A stretch of DNA of 32,153 bases from an uncultured Sterolibacterium sp. (lineage in GTDB: Bacteria > Pseudomonadota > Gammaproteobacteria > Burkholderiales > Rhodocyclaceae). Position 1 is the stretch's first letter. Every line of letters begins with the position of its first letter. A program made the translations under genes and the position numbers. The notes under the pieces are model-generated. The model ran no database searches, was not told the DNA's origin, and saw nothing but the letters and a program-made list of their open reading frames with translations. Location: assembly GCA_903832735.1 (NCBI GenBank), contig CAILCO010000035.1, forward strand, positions 1 to 32,153, written 5' to 3'. This document shows, one piece after another, positions 1 to 8,823 of this stretch.

Positions 1-74
1 CCCCTCAATGCCTCCAGGCCGACCTTCGCCTTGAACTCAGGCGAGTGAACCTGCCGATGCTTAGCTTCCTTCAT
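1..74 (-). CDS. IS3-family transposase OrfA, N-terminal fragment (continues beyond the window)
   Basis: An ATG at 74 on the minus strand opens a frame reading MKEAKHRQVHSPEFKAKVGL and continuing EALRG to the window edge. The HSPEFKAKVxLEALRG pattern is typical of the helix-turn-helix start of OrfA proteins of IS3-family elements, which bind the IS ends and are joined to OrfB by programmed frameshifting. A purine-rich stretch (GAGGAACGAGAAG) precedes the start. Only about 24 codons are visible, so intactness cannot be judged. The family call rests on this short motif. Confidence 0.6.
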   Translation of the reverse strand, partial: MKEAKHRQVHSPEFKAKVGLEALR

Positions 75-133
75 ATCTTCTCGTTCCTCATGACAGCGGA
101 CAGCTTAAACCACTGTCTTGAAAACGGGGGCCA
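1..133 (-). mobile_element. End of an IS3-like insertion sequence (partial, runs off the left edge)
   Basis: Read on the minus strand, the sequence from 133 leftwards starts with TGGCCCCCGTTTTCAAGACA, which resembles the terminal inverted repeats of IS3-family elements that begin with TG. A transposase OrfA start follows about 60 bases further in. The boundary at 133 is inferred from where the flanking integrase reading frame loses family resemblance. The other end and the target duplication are outside the window, so the exact IS cannot be named. Confidence 0.6.
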
Positions 134-508
134 CTATAGTCCGTGCTCAGATGAGCATAGCGTTGCACTTGCGCAACTGGCGATGGCCCAAGGTGTCGGC
201 GATTTCGAGTGAAGAGGCGCCATGTAGGAGGCCGCTGCGCCGCCCGGCCTTCTTGCGAAAGATCGGATTTCCGTCGACATCCTGCCACCGTAAGCCCTGG
301 ATGGCTCGGAAGCCAAGTGGGCTATTGCGGTGTCGAGATCTTCCGGTGTGATAGCATCGAATTGTTGATTCCCAAGAAGGCGAACCCATGTTCGTATGCG
401 CTGAAAGCGTGATTCATCGCGGCCACGATAAGCATCTAGATAGGCGGCGACGACTTGCGCCAAAGTTTGAACTGCCGCGGCAACGGCCGGTTCGGATTCT
501 GTAATCAT
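134..508 (-). pseudogene. Degenerate tyrosine-recombinase (phage-type) integrase, frameshifted, internally deleted and IS-truncated
   Basis: The ATG at 508 starts a frame whose first 75 or so residues look like the N-terminal SAM-like domain of site-specific integrases (RTWVRLLGNQQFDAITPEDL, then ASEPSRAYGGR). Near 281-284 the match moves to another frame (DVDGNPIFRKKAGRRSG). Around 215-240 that frame jumps straight to the C-terminal catalytic box (SLEIADTLGHRQL), so most of the catalytic domain is missing. Near 174-177 it shifts again to VQRYAHLST, which carries the expected RYAH-type catalytic tyrosine. Adding one G at each shift restores the family sequence. Shortly after, at 133, the gene runs into an insertion sequence. 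It cannot encode a working enzyme. It lies just downstream of tRNA-Asn in the same direction, the usual arrangement for a tRNA-targeting integrase. Confidence 0.8.
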
Positions 509-601
509 GTCGGGCTCCTCGGTTAGGGAAGACCGCGATGTACGATTTACATCGCCGGTCTTACGCAGAGGCCCGACAAGGGCTTGTATCTACAGAAATC
601 T

Positions 602-677
602 TGGCTCCTCGACCTGGGCTCGAACCAGGGACCTACGGATTAACAGTCCGGCGCTCTACCAACTGAGCTATCGAGGA
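602..677 (-). tRNA. tRNA-Asn (GUU)
   Basis: Read on the minus strand, this 76-nt stretch folds as a tRNA. The acceptor arm is TCCTCGA/TCGAGGA with discriminator G and an encoded CCA (complement of 602-604). The D arm is GCTC/GAGC, the anticodon loop is CTGTTAA with anticodon GTT, and the T loop is GTTCGAG. The first base pair of the anticodon stem (27:43) is a C.U mismatch, where the E. coli gene has G.U. It decodes AAC and AAU. The 3' end faces the integrase remnant, so this gene is the probable attachment site of the decayed element. Confidence 0.97.
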
Positions 678-685
678 ACAGTTGA

Positions 686-721
686 GGCGCGCATCTTATT
701 CAGTTCACTCGCTTGCGTCAA
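686..721 (-). promoter_or_regulatory. Sigma-70 promoter of tRNA-Asn
   Basis: On the minus strand, a -35 box TTGACG (716-721) and a -10 box TAAGAT (693-698) are separated by exactly 17 bp. They are followed by a GC-rich discriminator (GCGCGCC), the usual form for stable-RNA promoters under stringent control. Transcription would begin around 686, leaving about 9 nt before the mature tRNA 5' end. Confidence 0.75.
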
Positions 722-774
722 TAGCCTTCGCGCTCGCGCGGCGGCGGTTTGGCCGCATGGGACCGTTCAGCGCA

Positions 775-2217
775 ATGGATAAGCAGGCGGACACCGTCAA
801 CTCCTCGCAAGCCGCCGGTCAGCCGCCAGCAGGGAACTGGCTGATGCGATTGCGCGGAAAGTATTCCAGTTGGCGGCAGCGGCAAAGGGCGAAGAGGGAA
901 GAGAAAGCTTTCCGGCGGGCTTACGAAACCTTGACCGATCAGGACGACTTCGCCCCGGTCAAGCTCAGACCGATACGCCGCGGCCCGCGCCGGGTCATGA
1001 CCTGGCCGGGGCTGCTGGTCCGCGGCTTGCTGTTGCTCCTGGGCTGCGCCTTGCTGCTGGCGATGTTTTTTCCCTACGATCGCTATCGTCCCGAGATCGA
1101 ACAGCGCCTCGGCGCCGCCCTGGGAGATCAGGCGAAAATAGCCGAGTTGCGCTTCAGCTTTCTGCCTTATCCGAACATCACGCTGCTGGGCGTCTCGGTC
1201 GGTGCCACTGCCTACGCCGAGGTCAAGGCGATACGGGTGATTCCCGAGTTGATCTCGTTGTCGGGCGCGCAATGGGTGATCCGCCATGCGCGGCTCGAAG
1301 ATCTGGTGCTTCGTCGGCCGGGGATAATGGCCAGCGCGCACTGGTTTGATCCTCTTCCGGGTAGCCAGCCGGGCCTGCTGCTGCGTCGCGTGGAGATCGA
1401 GCGGCTTTCCGTCGAAGTCGCGGATGCGCGCCTGTCCGGCTTGAGCGGCGAGGTCAGGATGCGCGCCGATGGCGGCGTGGACAAGATCCAGCTGCACGAT
1501 GCCGGGCGCAACCTGAATCTGGAAGCCGAGCCGGCGACGGCGGGTTACCGGTTGTCGGTCCTCGGCAACGCCCTGAAGATCCCGTTCAAGGCCGATCTGA
1601 ACTTCGACTCTCTCGAAGCTCAGGGCGAAATCACTGCCGATCGGTTGCTACTGCGGAAGCTGACCGGCAGGATCCATGGCGGCCTGATCGACGGCACGGT
1701 GCAGTTCGACTGGTCTGCCGCGCCCAGCCTCCGTGCCGATATCGGGCTGACGCGCGTCAGCGCCGGTCTGCTGATGGCGGCCCTCAATCCCGAAGTTTCG
1801 ATGGAGGGAAATGTCGGTGGAAAATTTCACCTCGAGTCGCAGGCGAAAGATTTCGCGCAACTGAGCGACAAGCTGCGCATCGACGGGGAATTCCTGGCCG
1901 AGCGCGGCTTGGTCAATCGCTTCGATCTTGTGGAAGCTGCGCGCAGCGGCCGCCCGACCCGCGGCGGTTCTACCCGTTACGAGCGATTCTCGGGCACCTT
2001 GCAACTCGATAATAACGCCTGGCATCTTGGCCGGCTGAAGATCGATTCGGGCCTGGTGCAGGCTGCGGGCGCTCTCGACATCGGCGCCGACTCGCGGCTC
2101 AAGGGGCAGATGGAACTGGATCTGCGAGGATCAGCCACCGGGCTCAATGCCTCGCTGCAGATTGCCGGCACGCTGGCGTCACCGCAACTCTCGGCGACGC
2201 GCAGCGCGCGTAGATAA
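775..2217 (+). CDS. AsmA-like inner-membrane-anchored envelope protein
   Basis: About 480 residues from the ATG at 775. After a basic N-terminal stretch there is one hydrophobic segment (around LLVRGLLLLLGCALLLAMFF), followed by YRPEIEQRLGAALGDQAKIA, a typical AsmA-type opening. The C-terminal part (FSGTLQLDNN... LKIDSGLVQAAGALDIG, ending IAGTLASPQLS) matches the repeating beta-rich AsmA C-terminal pattern. Family members are anchored in the inner membrane and project into the periplasm; larger relatives are linked to lipid transport and outer-membrane homeostasis. It is shorter than E. coli AsmA (about 617 residues). The frame is open upstream to 682, but that start would lie within the tRNA-Asn promoter; 757 is another ATG. 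No strong ribosome binding site is visible. It converges with the aminotransferase gene. Confidence 0.75.
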   Translation: MDKQADTVNSSQAAGQPPAGNWLMRLRGKYSSWRQRQRAKREEKAFRRAYETLTDQDDFAPVKLRPIRRGPRRVMTWPGLLVRGLLLLLGCALLLAMFFPYDRYRPEIEQRLGAALGDQAKIAELRFSFLPYPNITLLGVSVGATAYAEVKAIRVIPELISLSGAQWVIRHARLEDLVLRRPGIMASAHWFDPLPGSQPGLLLRRVEIERLSVEVADARLSGLSGEVRMRADGGVDKIQLHDAGRNLNLEAEPATAGYRLSVLGNALKIPFKADLNFDSLEAQGEITADRLLLRKLTGRIHGGLIDGTVQFDWSAAPSLRADIGLTRVSAGLLMAALNPEVSMEGNVGGKFHLESQAKDFAQLSDKLRIDGEFLAERGLVNRFDLVEAARSGRPTRGGSTRYERFSGTLQLDNNAWHLGRLKIDSGLVQAAGALDIGADSRLKGQMELDLRGSATGLNASLQIAGTLASPQLSATRSARR

Positions 2218-2232
2218 TTCAGCCCGCCGGCT

Positions 2233-3453
2233 TCAGCCCTTGAGTACGGTGGCGATGGCCTCGGCGACGTAGTCGATGTTGTGCGAATTGATTGCGGCGA
2301 CGCAGACGCGGCCGGTACTCAAGGCATAGATGCCGTAGTCGGCCTTGAGGCGCTCCACTTGGGCTGGGCTCAAGCCGGTATAAGAGAACATGCCGCGTTG
2401 CTTCTTGATGAAGGAGAAATCCTGCAGCACGCCGTTCTCCCTCAGCTTGTCGACCAGACCCTGGCGCATGTTGCGGATGCGACTGCGCATGCCGGCCAGT
2501 TCGTCTTCCCACATCTGGCGCAATTCCGGGCTCTTCAGCACCGCGGCGACGACTGCGCCGCCATGGGTCGGCGGGTTGGAATAATTGGTGCGCACCACGC
2601 GCTTGACCTGGGAGAGCACCCGCGCCGATTCTGCCTTGTCGGCGGTCACCAGCGACAGGGCGCCGACGCGCTCGCCATAGAGGGAGAAGGATTTCGAGAA
2701 GGAACTGGAAACGAAGAAGGTCAGGCCGGAAGCCGCGAACAGCCGGGCCGCGACCGCGTCCGCCTCAATACTCTCGGCGAAGCCTTGATAGGCCATGTCG
2801 AGGAAGGCGACGAGTTTTTGCCTGCGCACGACATCGACCACCTCGCGCCATTCTCCTTCGGAGAGGTCGGCGCCGGTCGGATTGTGGCAGCAGGCGTGGA
2901 GCACGACGATGGCGCCCGCTGCCATGCCTTCGAGGGTGGCCTTCATGGCGGCGAAATTAACGCCCCGGGTCTGGGCATCGTAGTAGGGGTAGCTCTGTAC
3001 TGGAAAGCCGGCGGACTCGAACAGCGCGAGATGGTTTTCCCAGCTCGGATCGGAGATGAAGACTGTCGCAGAGGGCAGGAGGCGCTTCAGGAAATCCGCG
3101 CCGACCTTCAGGGCGCCGGTGCCGCCCAGGGCTTCGATGGTCACCACGCGGCCGTCGGCAATCAGCGCGGAGTCGGCGCCGAAGAGCAACTGCTGGACTG
3201 CCTGATTGTAGGCGGCCAGGCCCTCGATCGGCTGGTAGGCGCGCGGCAGGAGCAGGTCCACGCGGGCTTTTTCCGCAGCCTTGACCGAGGCGAGCAGCGG
3301 CACCTTGCCGTTGTCGTCGTAATACACGCCGACGCCGAGATTCACCTTGTTCGCTCGGGTCTCGGCGTTGTAGGCCTCGGTCAGACCAAAGATCGGGTCA
3401 CGCGGGGCCATCTCGACCGCAGCGAAAATGGAAGAATTCGTCGATGAGCTCAT
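2233..3453 (-). CDS. tyrB: Class I aromatic amino acid / aspartate aminotransferase
   Basis: This PLP-dependent aminotransferase of 406 residues transfers amino groups between aromatic or acidic amino acids and 2-oxoglutarate, in the cytoplasm. Fold-type I hallmarks are in order: HNPTGAD (Asn191), the LDMAYQGF segment with Asp219 and Tyr222, the PLP-binding lysine in SSSFSKSFSLYGERVG (Lys254), an arginine just after it (Arg262), and a C-terminal GRVCVAAINSHN stretch with the substrate-carboxylate arginine. The start is the ATG at 3453, preceded by GGAG with a 5-nt spacer; a GTG two codons upstream lies inside that site and is unlikely. The sequence alone does not distinguish TyrB from AspC substrate preference. 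It is divergent from uvrB. Confidence 0.9.
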   Translation of the reverse strand: MSSSTNSSIFAAVEMAPRDPIFGLTEAYNAETRANKVNLGVGVYYDDNGKVPLLASVKAAEKARVDLLLPRAYQPIEGLAAYNQAVQQLLFGADSALIADGRVVTIEALGGTGALKVGADFLKRLLPSATVFISDPSWENHLALFESAGFPVQSYPYYDAQTRGVNFAAMKATLEGMAAGAIVVLHACCHNPTGADLSEGEWREVVDVVRRQKLVAFLDMAYQGFAESIEADAVAARLFAASGLTFFVSSSFSKSFSLYGERVGALSLVTADKAESARVLSQVKRVVRTNYSNPPTHGGAVVAAVLKSPELRQMWEDELAGMRSRIRNMRQGLVDKLRENGVLQDFSFIKKQRGMFSYTGLSPAQVERLKADYGIYALSTGRVCVAAINSHNIDYVAEAIATVLKG

Positions 3454-3566
3454 ATACACTCCAGGGTTGGTCGCGATGCGTCGCGGAACGTTCGATTGCG
3501 CAGTGCAATATTTTAACCGTGAATGCGGCGATGGCGTAAGTCCACGCCCAAATTTGAGTCAGGGGA

Positions 3567-5624
3567 ATGAGTTTGTCTGAGGCGATCACCTATCCTGACA
3601 GCCAGTTCCGCCTGCATCAGCCTTTTCTCCCGGCAGGTGATCAGCCCGCGGCGATTGCCAAACTGGCCGAAGGCATCGAGGATGGCCTGATGTATCAGAC
3701 GCTGCTCGGCGTCACCGGTTCGGGCAAGACCTTCACCATGGCCAATGTCATCGCCCGCACCGGGCGGCCGGCGCTGGTTCTGGCGCCGAACAAGACGCTG
3801 GCGGCGCAACTCTATGCCGAGTTCCGCGAGTTCTTCCCGGAGAATGCGGTTGAGTATTTCGTTTCCTATTACGACTACTATCAGCCCGAGGCCTATGTGC
3901 CTTCGCGCGACCTGTTCATCGAGAAGGACTCGAGCATCAACGAGCAGATCGAGCAGATGCGTCTGTCCGCGACCAAGTCGCTGCTGGAACGCCGCGACTG
4001 CGTGATCGTCGCCACGGTCTCGGCGATCTACGGCATCGGCGATCCGGTCGATTACCACACCATGATCCTGCATCTGCGCCAGGGCGAGAAGCTCTCCCAG
4101 CGCGATATCATCCGCCGCCTGACCGAGATGCAGTACGAGCGCAACGACATCGAGTTTTCCCGCGGCGTCTATCGCGTGCGCGGCGATGTCATCGATGTCT
4201 TCCCGGCCGAGAATGCCGAGCATGCCCTGCGCATCACCCTGTTCGACGACGAGATCGAATCCCTGCTGCTGTTCGATCCGCTGACCGGTCACGGCAGGCA
4301 GAAACTGCTCCGTTATACCGTCTATCCCTCCAGCCATTACGTCACGCCGCGCAGCACGGTGCTGCGGGCGATCGAGAAAATCAAGCTGGAGTTGCGGGAA
4401 CGCATCGAGTTTTTCCAGGGCAGCCAGAAACTGGTCGAGTGCCAGCGCATCGAGCAGAGAACGCGCTTCGACCTGGAGATGCTCGAACAACTGGGTTTCT
4501 GCAAGGGCATCGAGAACTACTCGCGCCACCTTTCCGGGCGCCAGCCGGGGGAGCCGCCGCCGACCCTGATCGATTACCTGCCGCCGCAGTCCCTGCTGTT
4601 CATCGACGAGAGTCATGTCACCATCCCGCAGGTCGGCGGCATGTACAAGGGCGACCGCTCGCGCAAGGTGAACCTTGTCGATTACGGCTTCCGTCTGCCC
4701 TCGGCGCTGGACAATCGGCCGCTGCGCTTCGACGAGTTCGAGAAACTGATGCCGCAGACGGTGTTCGTCTCTGCCACGCCGGCCAACTACGAGCAATTGC
4801 ATCAGGCCCAGGTGGTCGAGCAGGTGGTGCGTCCGACCGGTCTCGTCGATCCGGCGCTGGAGATCCGCCCGGCCTCATCCCAGGTCGATGATCTGCTCTC
4901 CGAAATCAAGCGGCGTATCGCTGGCGGCGAGCGCGTCCTGGTGACCACGCTGACCAAGCGCCTGGCCGAGCAATTGACCGAGTTCTATGCCGATAACGGC
5001 GTCAAGGTGCGCTACCTGCATTCGGACATCGAAACCGTCGAGCGGGTCGAAATCATCCGCGACCTGCGTCTGGGCGTATTCGACGTCCTGGTCGGCATCA
5101 ACCTGCTGCGCGAGGGCTTGGACATCCCCGAGGTCTCCCTGGTGGCGATTCTCGATGCCGACAAGGAGGGCTTTCTGCGCTCGGAGCGCGCGCTGATCCA
5201 GACCATAGGGCGCGCCGCGCGCCATATCAACGGCACGGCCATTCTCTATGCCGACAAGGTCACCGACTCAATGCGCCGGGCGATCAGCGAGACCGACCGA
5301 CGCCGCGCCAAGCAGATCGCCCATAACGAGGCGAACGGGATCACCCCGATGGGGGTTACGAAGCGTATCAGGGACATGATCGACGGCATCTACGACAGCG
5401 CAGGCGCCGCCACGGAACTCAAGGCGGCGGAACTGCAGTCGCATTACGACACGATGAGCGCCAAGGATCTGGCGAAGGCGATCAAGCGGCTGGAGAAGGC
5501 GATGCAGGAGCATGCCAGAAATCTCGAGTTCGAACAGGCTGCTGCGGCCCGCGACGAATTGTTCCGGCTACGCCGCCAGGCTTTCGGTGCCGACCCCCAC
5601 GAGTCGCCTGAACCCGTGGGGTGA
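3567..5624 (+). CDS. uvrB: Excinuclease ABC subunit B
   Basis: UvrB, 685 residues, is the damage-verifying ATPase of nucleotide excision repair: UvrA loads it on DNA and UvrC then cuts around the lesion. Visible elements are Walker A GVTGSGKT (48-55), the beta-hairpin region [16 protein letters not shown] (about 100-115) that inserts between DNA strands, the DESH helicase motif near residue 347, motif VI-type residues in [18 protein letters not shown], and a C-terminal UVR domain ([20 protein letters not shown]) that contacts UvrC. Length is normal. The ATG at 3567 directly abuts AGGGGA (3561-3566); the in-frame TTG at 3573 has better spacing. No LexA-type box (CTGT-N8-ACAG) is evident upstream. 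Confidence 0.97.
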   Translation: MSLSEAITYPDSQFRLHQPFLPAGDQPAAIAKLAEGIEDGLMYQTLLGVTGSGKTFTMANVIARTGRPALVLAPNKTLAAQLYAEFREFFPENAVEYFVSYYDYYQPEAYVPSRDLFIEKDSSINEQIEQMRLSATKSLLERRDCVIVATVSAIYGIGDPVDYHTMILHLRQGEKLSQRDIIRRLTEMQYERNDIEFSRGVYRVRGDVIDVFPAENAEHALRITLFDDEIESLLLFDPLTGHGRQKLLRYTVYPSSHYVTPRSTVLRAIEKIKLELRERIEFFQGSQKLVECQRIEQRTRFDLEMLEQLGFCKGIENYSRHLSGRQPGEPPPTLIDYLPPQSLLFIDESHVTIPQVGGMYKGDRSRKVNLVDYGFRLPSALDNRPLRFDEFEKLMPQTVFVSATPANYEQLHQAQVVEQVVRPTGLVDPALEIRPASSQVDDLLSEIKRRIAGGERVLVTTLTKRLAEQLTEFYADNGVKVRYLHSDIETVERVEIIRDLRLGVFDVLVGINLLREGLDIPEVSLVAILDADKEGFLRSERALIQTIGRAARHINGTAILYADKVTDSMRRAISETDRRRAKQIAHNEANGITPMGVTKRIRDMIDGIYDSAGAATELKAAELQSHYDTMSAKDLAKAIKRLEKAMQEHARNLEFEQAAAARDELFRLRRQAFGADPHESPEPVG
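5595..5621. terminator. Possible bidirectional stem-loop between convergent uvrB and rne
   Basis: CCCCACG (5595-5601) is complementary to CGTGGGG (5615-5621) across a 13-nt loop, ending at the uvrB stop codon and 24 nt beyond the rne stop. There is no clear T-run on either side, so it may stabilise the 3' ends or weakly terminate rather than act as a classic intrinsic terminator. Confidence 0.35.
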
Positions 5625-5644
5625 TCGTTAGGACACGCCCTAGC

Positions 5645-8350
5645 TCAACCCTGTTTGGTCTCGACGATCTGCAGCGGTTCGTCGGCAATCACCACGACCG
5701 GGCGCGGCTTGCGTCCCAGCGGTTGGGCTGGCGCAGCGGTCTGCGCGGCGGGGCGTGGTTTGTCGCTGCTGGTCTCGACCAGTTGCAGTCCGGCCTGTTG
5801 CAGCGAGGCCGTCAGGTCAACCGCTGCGACCGGCGCTGCGACGGCAACCGGAGGCGCGACTGGCGCCGGCACGGCGGCGGGAGCCGCTGCCGCTTCGGCA
5901 GGGAGGTCCGCGACGGCTTCGGGCAGCGCTGCCGGCTTTGCCGCAATGGCCGGCTCTGCCGCTACCACGGGATGCAGGGAAGGTTCCATGCTCACCGGCA
6001 GTTGTGCGGGCACTAGTTCTGCTGCAACCGGCAGGGCTGGCGATGCGGCCGTCTCCGGGACGAAGTCGGCAACATGGGCGGCTGCGGTCTCCGTCGCGAC
6101 GACCTCTGCCTGCGCTGTCTGCTCTGTCTGCGCAACTTCGCCGACCAGGACCGGGGTTTCGGCTGCAACAGGCGTCACGCCGGCATCTTCCGGGCGCCGC
6201 TCGCGGCGGCCGCCACGCCGGCCGCGACGGGCGCGGTTGCCTTCCTCTGCCGGCGCCTCGCCGCCTGCTACTGCCGGAGTTTCCGCAGCGACGGGCTCGA
6301 CCGTTTGCTGGCGCGGAGGACGGGGCGGGCGCGGCTCCCTGGGTTCCCTGGGCTCCTTCGCCTCACGCGGTTCGCGCTGCTCCTTCGCCTCGCCGGCTGG
6401 ACGTTCCTTCTCGCCGCGGCCGCGCCTCGGTTCCCTCTGGCTCTCCGGTTTTTCCGCCTTTTCGCTCTTCTCCGGCTGCGCCGGCGCTTCGCTTCTCGGC
6501 GGACGCTCGTTCCGACCGCCCTGGCGGGGTCTGTTGCCGCTGCCGCCACGCCGGGCGTCGCCGCGCGTGTCGGGTCGGGCTTCGCGCCGCGGCGGCCGCT
6601 CGGCAGTCAATACTGCGGGCGTCGGCTCGGCCTTGCTCTCGGAAAACCAGGAGACGATCGTGCTCCAGAGGCTGCGCGGTTTGGCTGCCGGCAATTGTGC
6701 CGGTGCTTCCTTGACCCTAGGTTCGACGATAGGCGCCGGCTGGCCGAGCGCGATGCCCTTGACGGCGGCTTCCTGGCGTGCCGGCTTCGCGTCGGTCTGC
6801 GCCGAGGGCGTGATGTAGCCTTCCTCGGCGGGCATCTCGACCATCTTGTAGCTGGGCAGGGTGACTTCTTCCAGGTTGAGTTGGTCGTGACGCAGACGGA
6901 CGATCTGGTGCTGCGGCGTCTCGAGGTGAATATTGGGAATCAGCACCAGATTGACCTTGTGCCGCATCTCGATTTTCGCGATGTCGACGCGCTTCTCGTT
7001 GAGCAGGAAGGTGGCGACGTCGACCGGCACCTGGCAGTGCAGGGCGCCGGTGTTCTCCTTCATCGACTCCTCTTCGAGGATGCGCAGGATATGCAGGGCC
7101 GAGGACTCGGTGCTGCGGATGTGGCCGGTGCCGCTGCAGCGCGGGCAGGGGATGTAGCTGGTCTCGGCGAGCGCCGGGCGCAGCCGCTGACGCGACAGTT
7201 CGAGCAGGCCGAAGCGGCTGATCTTGCCGGTCTGGACACGGGCGCGGTCGAAGTGCAGGGCATCGCGCAGCCGATTCTCGACTTCGCGCTGGTTGCGCGT
7301 GCTTTCCATGTCGATGAAGTCGATCACGATCAGGCCGCCCAGGTCGCGCAGGCGCAACTGGCGCGCCGTCTCGTCGGCGGCTTCGAGGTTGGTCTTGTAG
7401 GCGGTTTCCTCGATGTCGGCACCCTTGGTGGCGCGACCGGAGTTGACGTCGACCGAGACCAGTGCTTCGGTGTGGTCGATGACGATGGCGCCGCCGGACG
7501 GCAGGGTGACCTGGCGCGAGTAGGCCGACTCGATCTGGTGTTCGATCTGGAAGCGCGAGAACAGCGGCACGTCGTCGCTGTAGCGCTTGACCCGGGAGAC
7601 ATTGCCCGGCATCACGTGCGCCATGAACTGCTGCGCCTGCTCGAAGACGTCGTCGGTATCGATCAGGATTTCGCCGATGTCCGCCGTGAAGTAGTCGCGA
7701 ATGGCGCGGATCACCAGGCTCGATTCCTGGTAGATGAGGAACGCGCCCTTTTGCGAATTGGCGGCGCCCTCGATCGCGCCCCAGAGTTGCAGCAGGTAGT
7801 TCAGATCCCACTGCAGTTCTTCGAAGCTGCGGCCGATGCCGGCGGTGCGCGCGATCAGGCTGGTGCTCGCCGGGACTTCGAGGCGGTCCATGATCTCGCG
7901 CAGTTCCTGGCGATCCTCGCCCTCGACGCGACGCGAAACACCGCCGCCGCGAGGGTTGTTGGGCATCAGCACGAGATAGCGGCCAGCCAGCGAAATGAAA
8001 GTGGTGAGGGCCGCACCCTTGTTGCCGCGTTCGTCCTTGTCAACCTGGACGATCAGTTCCTGGCCGACATGCAGGGCGTCCTGAATCCTGGCCTTGCCCG
8101 GGTCGCCGTCGGATTTGAAATAGGTACGGGCGACTTCCTTGAATGGCAGGAAGCCGTGGCGCTCCGCGCCATATTCGACAAATGCCGCTTCGAGGCTGGG
8201 CTCCAAGCGGGTGATGACGGCTTTGTAGATGTTGCCTTTGCGTTGTTCCTTGTTGGCCGATTCGATGTCGAGGTCAACCAGTTTCTGACCATCGACGATC
8301 GCGACGCGGAGTTCCTCGGCCTGCGTCGCATTGAATAACATGCGTTTCAT
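5645..8350 (-). CDS. rne: Ribonuclease E
   Basis: This is the RNase E/G-family endoribonuclease that initiates mRNA decay and matures rRNA and tRNA; 901 residues. The N-terminal catalytic half contains an S1 RNA-binding domain (about 38-120), the 5' sensor/RNase H-like region, catalytic aspartates in ALVSVDVNSG (Asp301) and GGLIVIDFIDM (Asp344), and the zinc-link motif CPRC (Cys402, Cys405) used for tetramer assembly. From about residue 560 the protein is low-complexity: an Arg/Pro/Glu-rich stretch followed by an Ala/Pro/Val-rich tail, consistent with an unstructured RNA-binding and degradosome scaffold. The length and long C-terminal extension favour RNase E over RNase G. The minus-strand leader is long and structured, as expected for an autoregulated rne. 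Confidence 0.95.
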   Translation of the reverse strand: MKRMLFNATQAEELRVAIVDGQKLVDLDIESANKEQRKGNIYKAVITRLEPSLEAAFVEYGAERHGFLPFKEVARTYFKSDGDPGKARIQDALHVGQELIVQVDKDERGNKGAALTTFISLAGRYLVLMPNNPRGGGVSRRVEGEDRQELREIMDRLEVPASTSLIARTAGIGRSFEELQWDLNYLLQLWGAIEGAANSQKGAFLIYQESSLVIRAIRDYFTADIGEILIDTDDVFEQAQQFMAHVMPGNVSRVKRYSDDVPLFSRFQIEHQIESAYSRQVTLPSGGAIVIDHTEALVSVDVNSGRATKGADIEETAYKTNLEAADETARQLRLRDLGGLIVIDFIDMESTRNQREVENRLRDALHFDRARVQTGKISRFGLLELSRQRLRPALAETSYIPCPRCSGTGHIRSTESSALHILRILEEESMKENTGALHCQVPVDVATFLLNEKRVDIAKIEMRHKVNLVLIPNIHLETPQHQIVRLRHDQLNLEEVTLPSYKMVEMPAEEGYITPSAQTDAKPARQEAAVKGIALGQPAPIVEPRVKEAPAQLPAAKPRSLWSTIVSWFSESKAEPTPAVLTAERPPRREARPDTRGDARRGGSGNRPRQGGRNERPPRSEAPAQPEKSEKAEKPESQREPRRGRGEKERPAGEAKEQREPREAKEPREPREPRPPRPPRQQTVEPVAAETPAVAGGEAPAEEGNRARRGRRGGRRERRPEDAGVTPVAAETPVLVGEVAQTEQTAQAEVVATETAAAHVADFVPETAASPALPVAAELVPAQLPVSMEPSLHPVVAAEPAIAAKPAALPEAVADLPAEAAAAPAAVPAPVAPPVAVAAPVAAVDLTASLQQAGLQLVETSSDKPRPAAQTAAPAQPLGRKPRPVVVIADEPLQIVETKQG

Positions 8351-8823
8351 TTATTGCTCCCGCGCGCACTGCACGGGCAGGACAAACCGATGCCCGGCGA
8401 TTGGCCGGGCGGAACGAATCAGTATTGCTGGATCATGGTGATGTCCTTGGGCAAACTCGGGTTCGTCTTCTTAAAGCATGCTCCGAGTCCAACGGCGAAC
8501 CGCCAACTCGGAGCCCGGTATTCATGCGGTGCTCTGTGCGCGCAAATCAAGTAACATCGCTACTTCGGGTGAGCGAGAAAACCTGTGGAGTTCGCAAAGC
8601 CGACGGGCTGGCGGCTCGGGCGCCTCGGGTAATTCCCAGCCTGCGGGATCCCGGCGATCGAAGCGTTGGGCCGTATGCCTGCTTCATGACGGTTCGCTTG
8701 GGCTCGCTTAGGCCAATAGATGGCTGAAGATGGCGGAAGCACTACCGGCAACGTCCCTGGCGCGCCGCCGACGTCACTTCGGACCGCCGGGCACGCTTGC
8801 CGCAGGACGGCAAACTGAGAAAC
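8351..8823 (-). promoter_or_regulatory. Long 5' leader of rne (rne/rluC intergenic region) with a strong hairpin
   Basis: About 470 nt separate the proposed rne promoter from the rne start, with no convincing coding sequence on either strand. The clearest structure is a perfect 8-bp stem CTCCGAGT (8481-8488)/ACTCGGAG (8506-8513) enclosing an inner GGCG/CGCC stem (8494-8497/8501-8504). A short direct repeat, TCGCTTGGGC/TCGCTTAGGC, lies at about 8693-8712. In E. coli, a several-hundred-nt rne leader with hairpins lets RNase E control its own mRNA; a similar role here is inferred. The rluC promoter is probably also in this stretch but I cannot place it. Confidence 0.5.

Noticed and set aside
2281-3447. 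388-codon plus-strand frame opposite the aminotransferase gene
   Set aside because: Shadow of a gene with clear PLP-enzyme motifs; the composition is typical of antisense reading.
3463-3566. LexA (SOS) box upstream of uvrB
   Set aside because: I looked for CTGT-N8-ACAG-like sequence in the gap and found none.
3513-4802. 429-codon minus-strand frame over the start of uvrB
   Set aside because: Antisense to uvrB and to its start region, without any motif.
6200-6700. Pro/Arg/Glu-rich repeats in the rne C-terminus as a separate repeat element
   Set aside because: Low-complexity sequence of this kind is normal for the unstructured scaffold region of RNase E.
6074-8338. Long plus-strand open frame (754 codons) opposite rne
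   Set aside because: It is antisense to a well-supported RNase E gene and shows no recognisable motif; long antisense frames are common in GC-rich genes.
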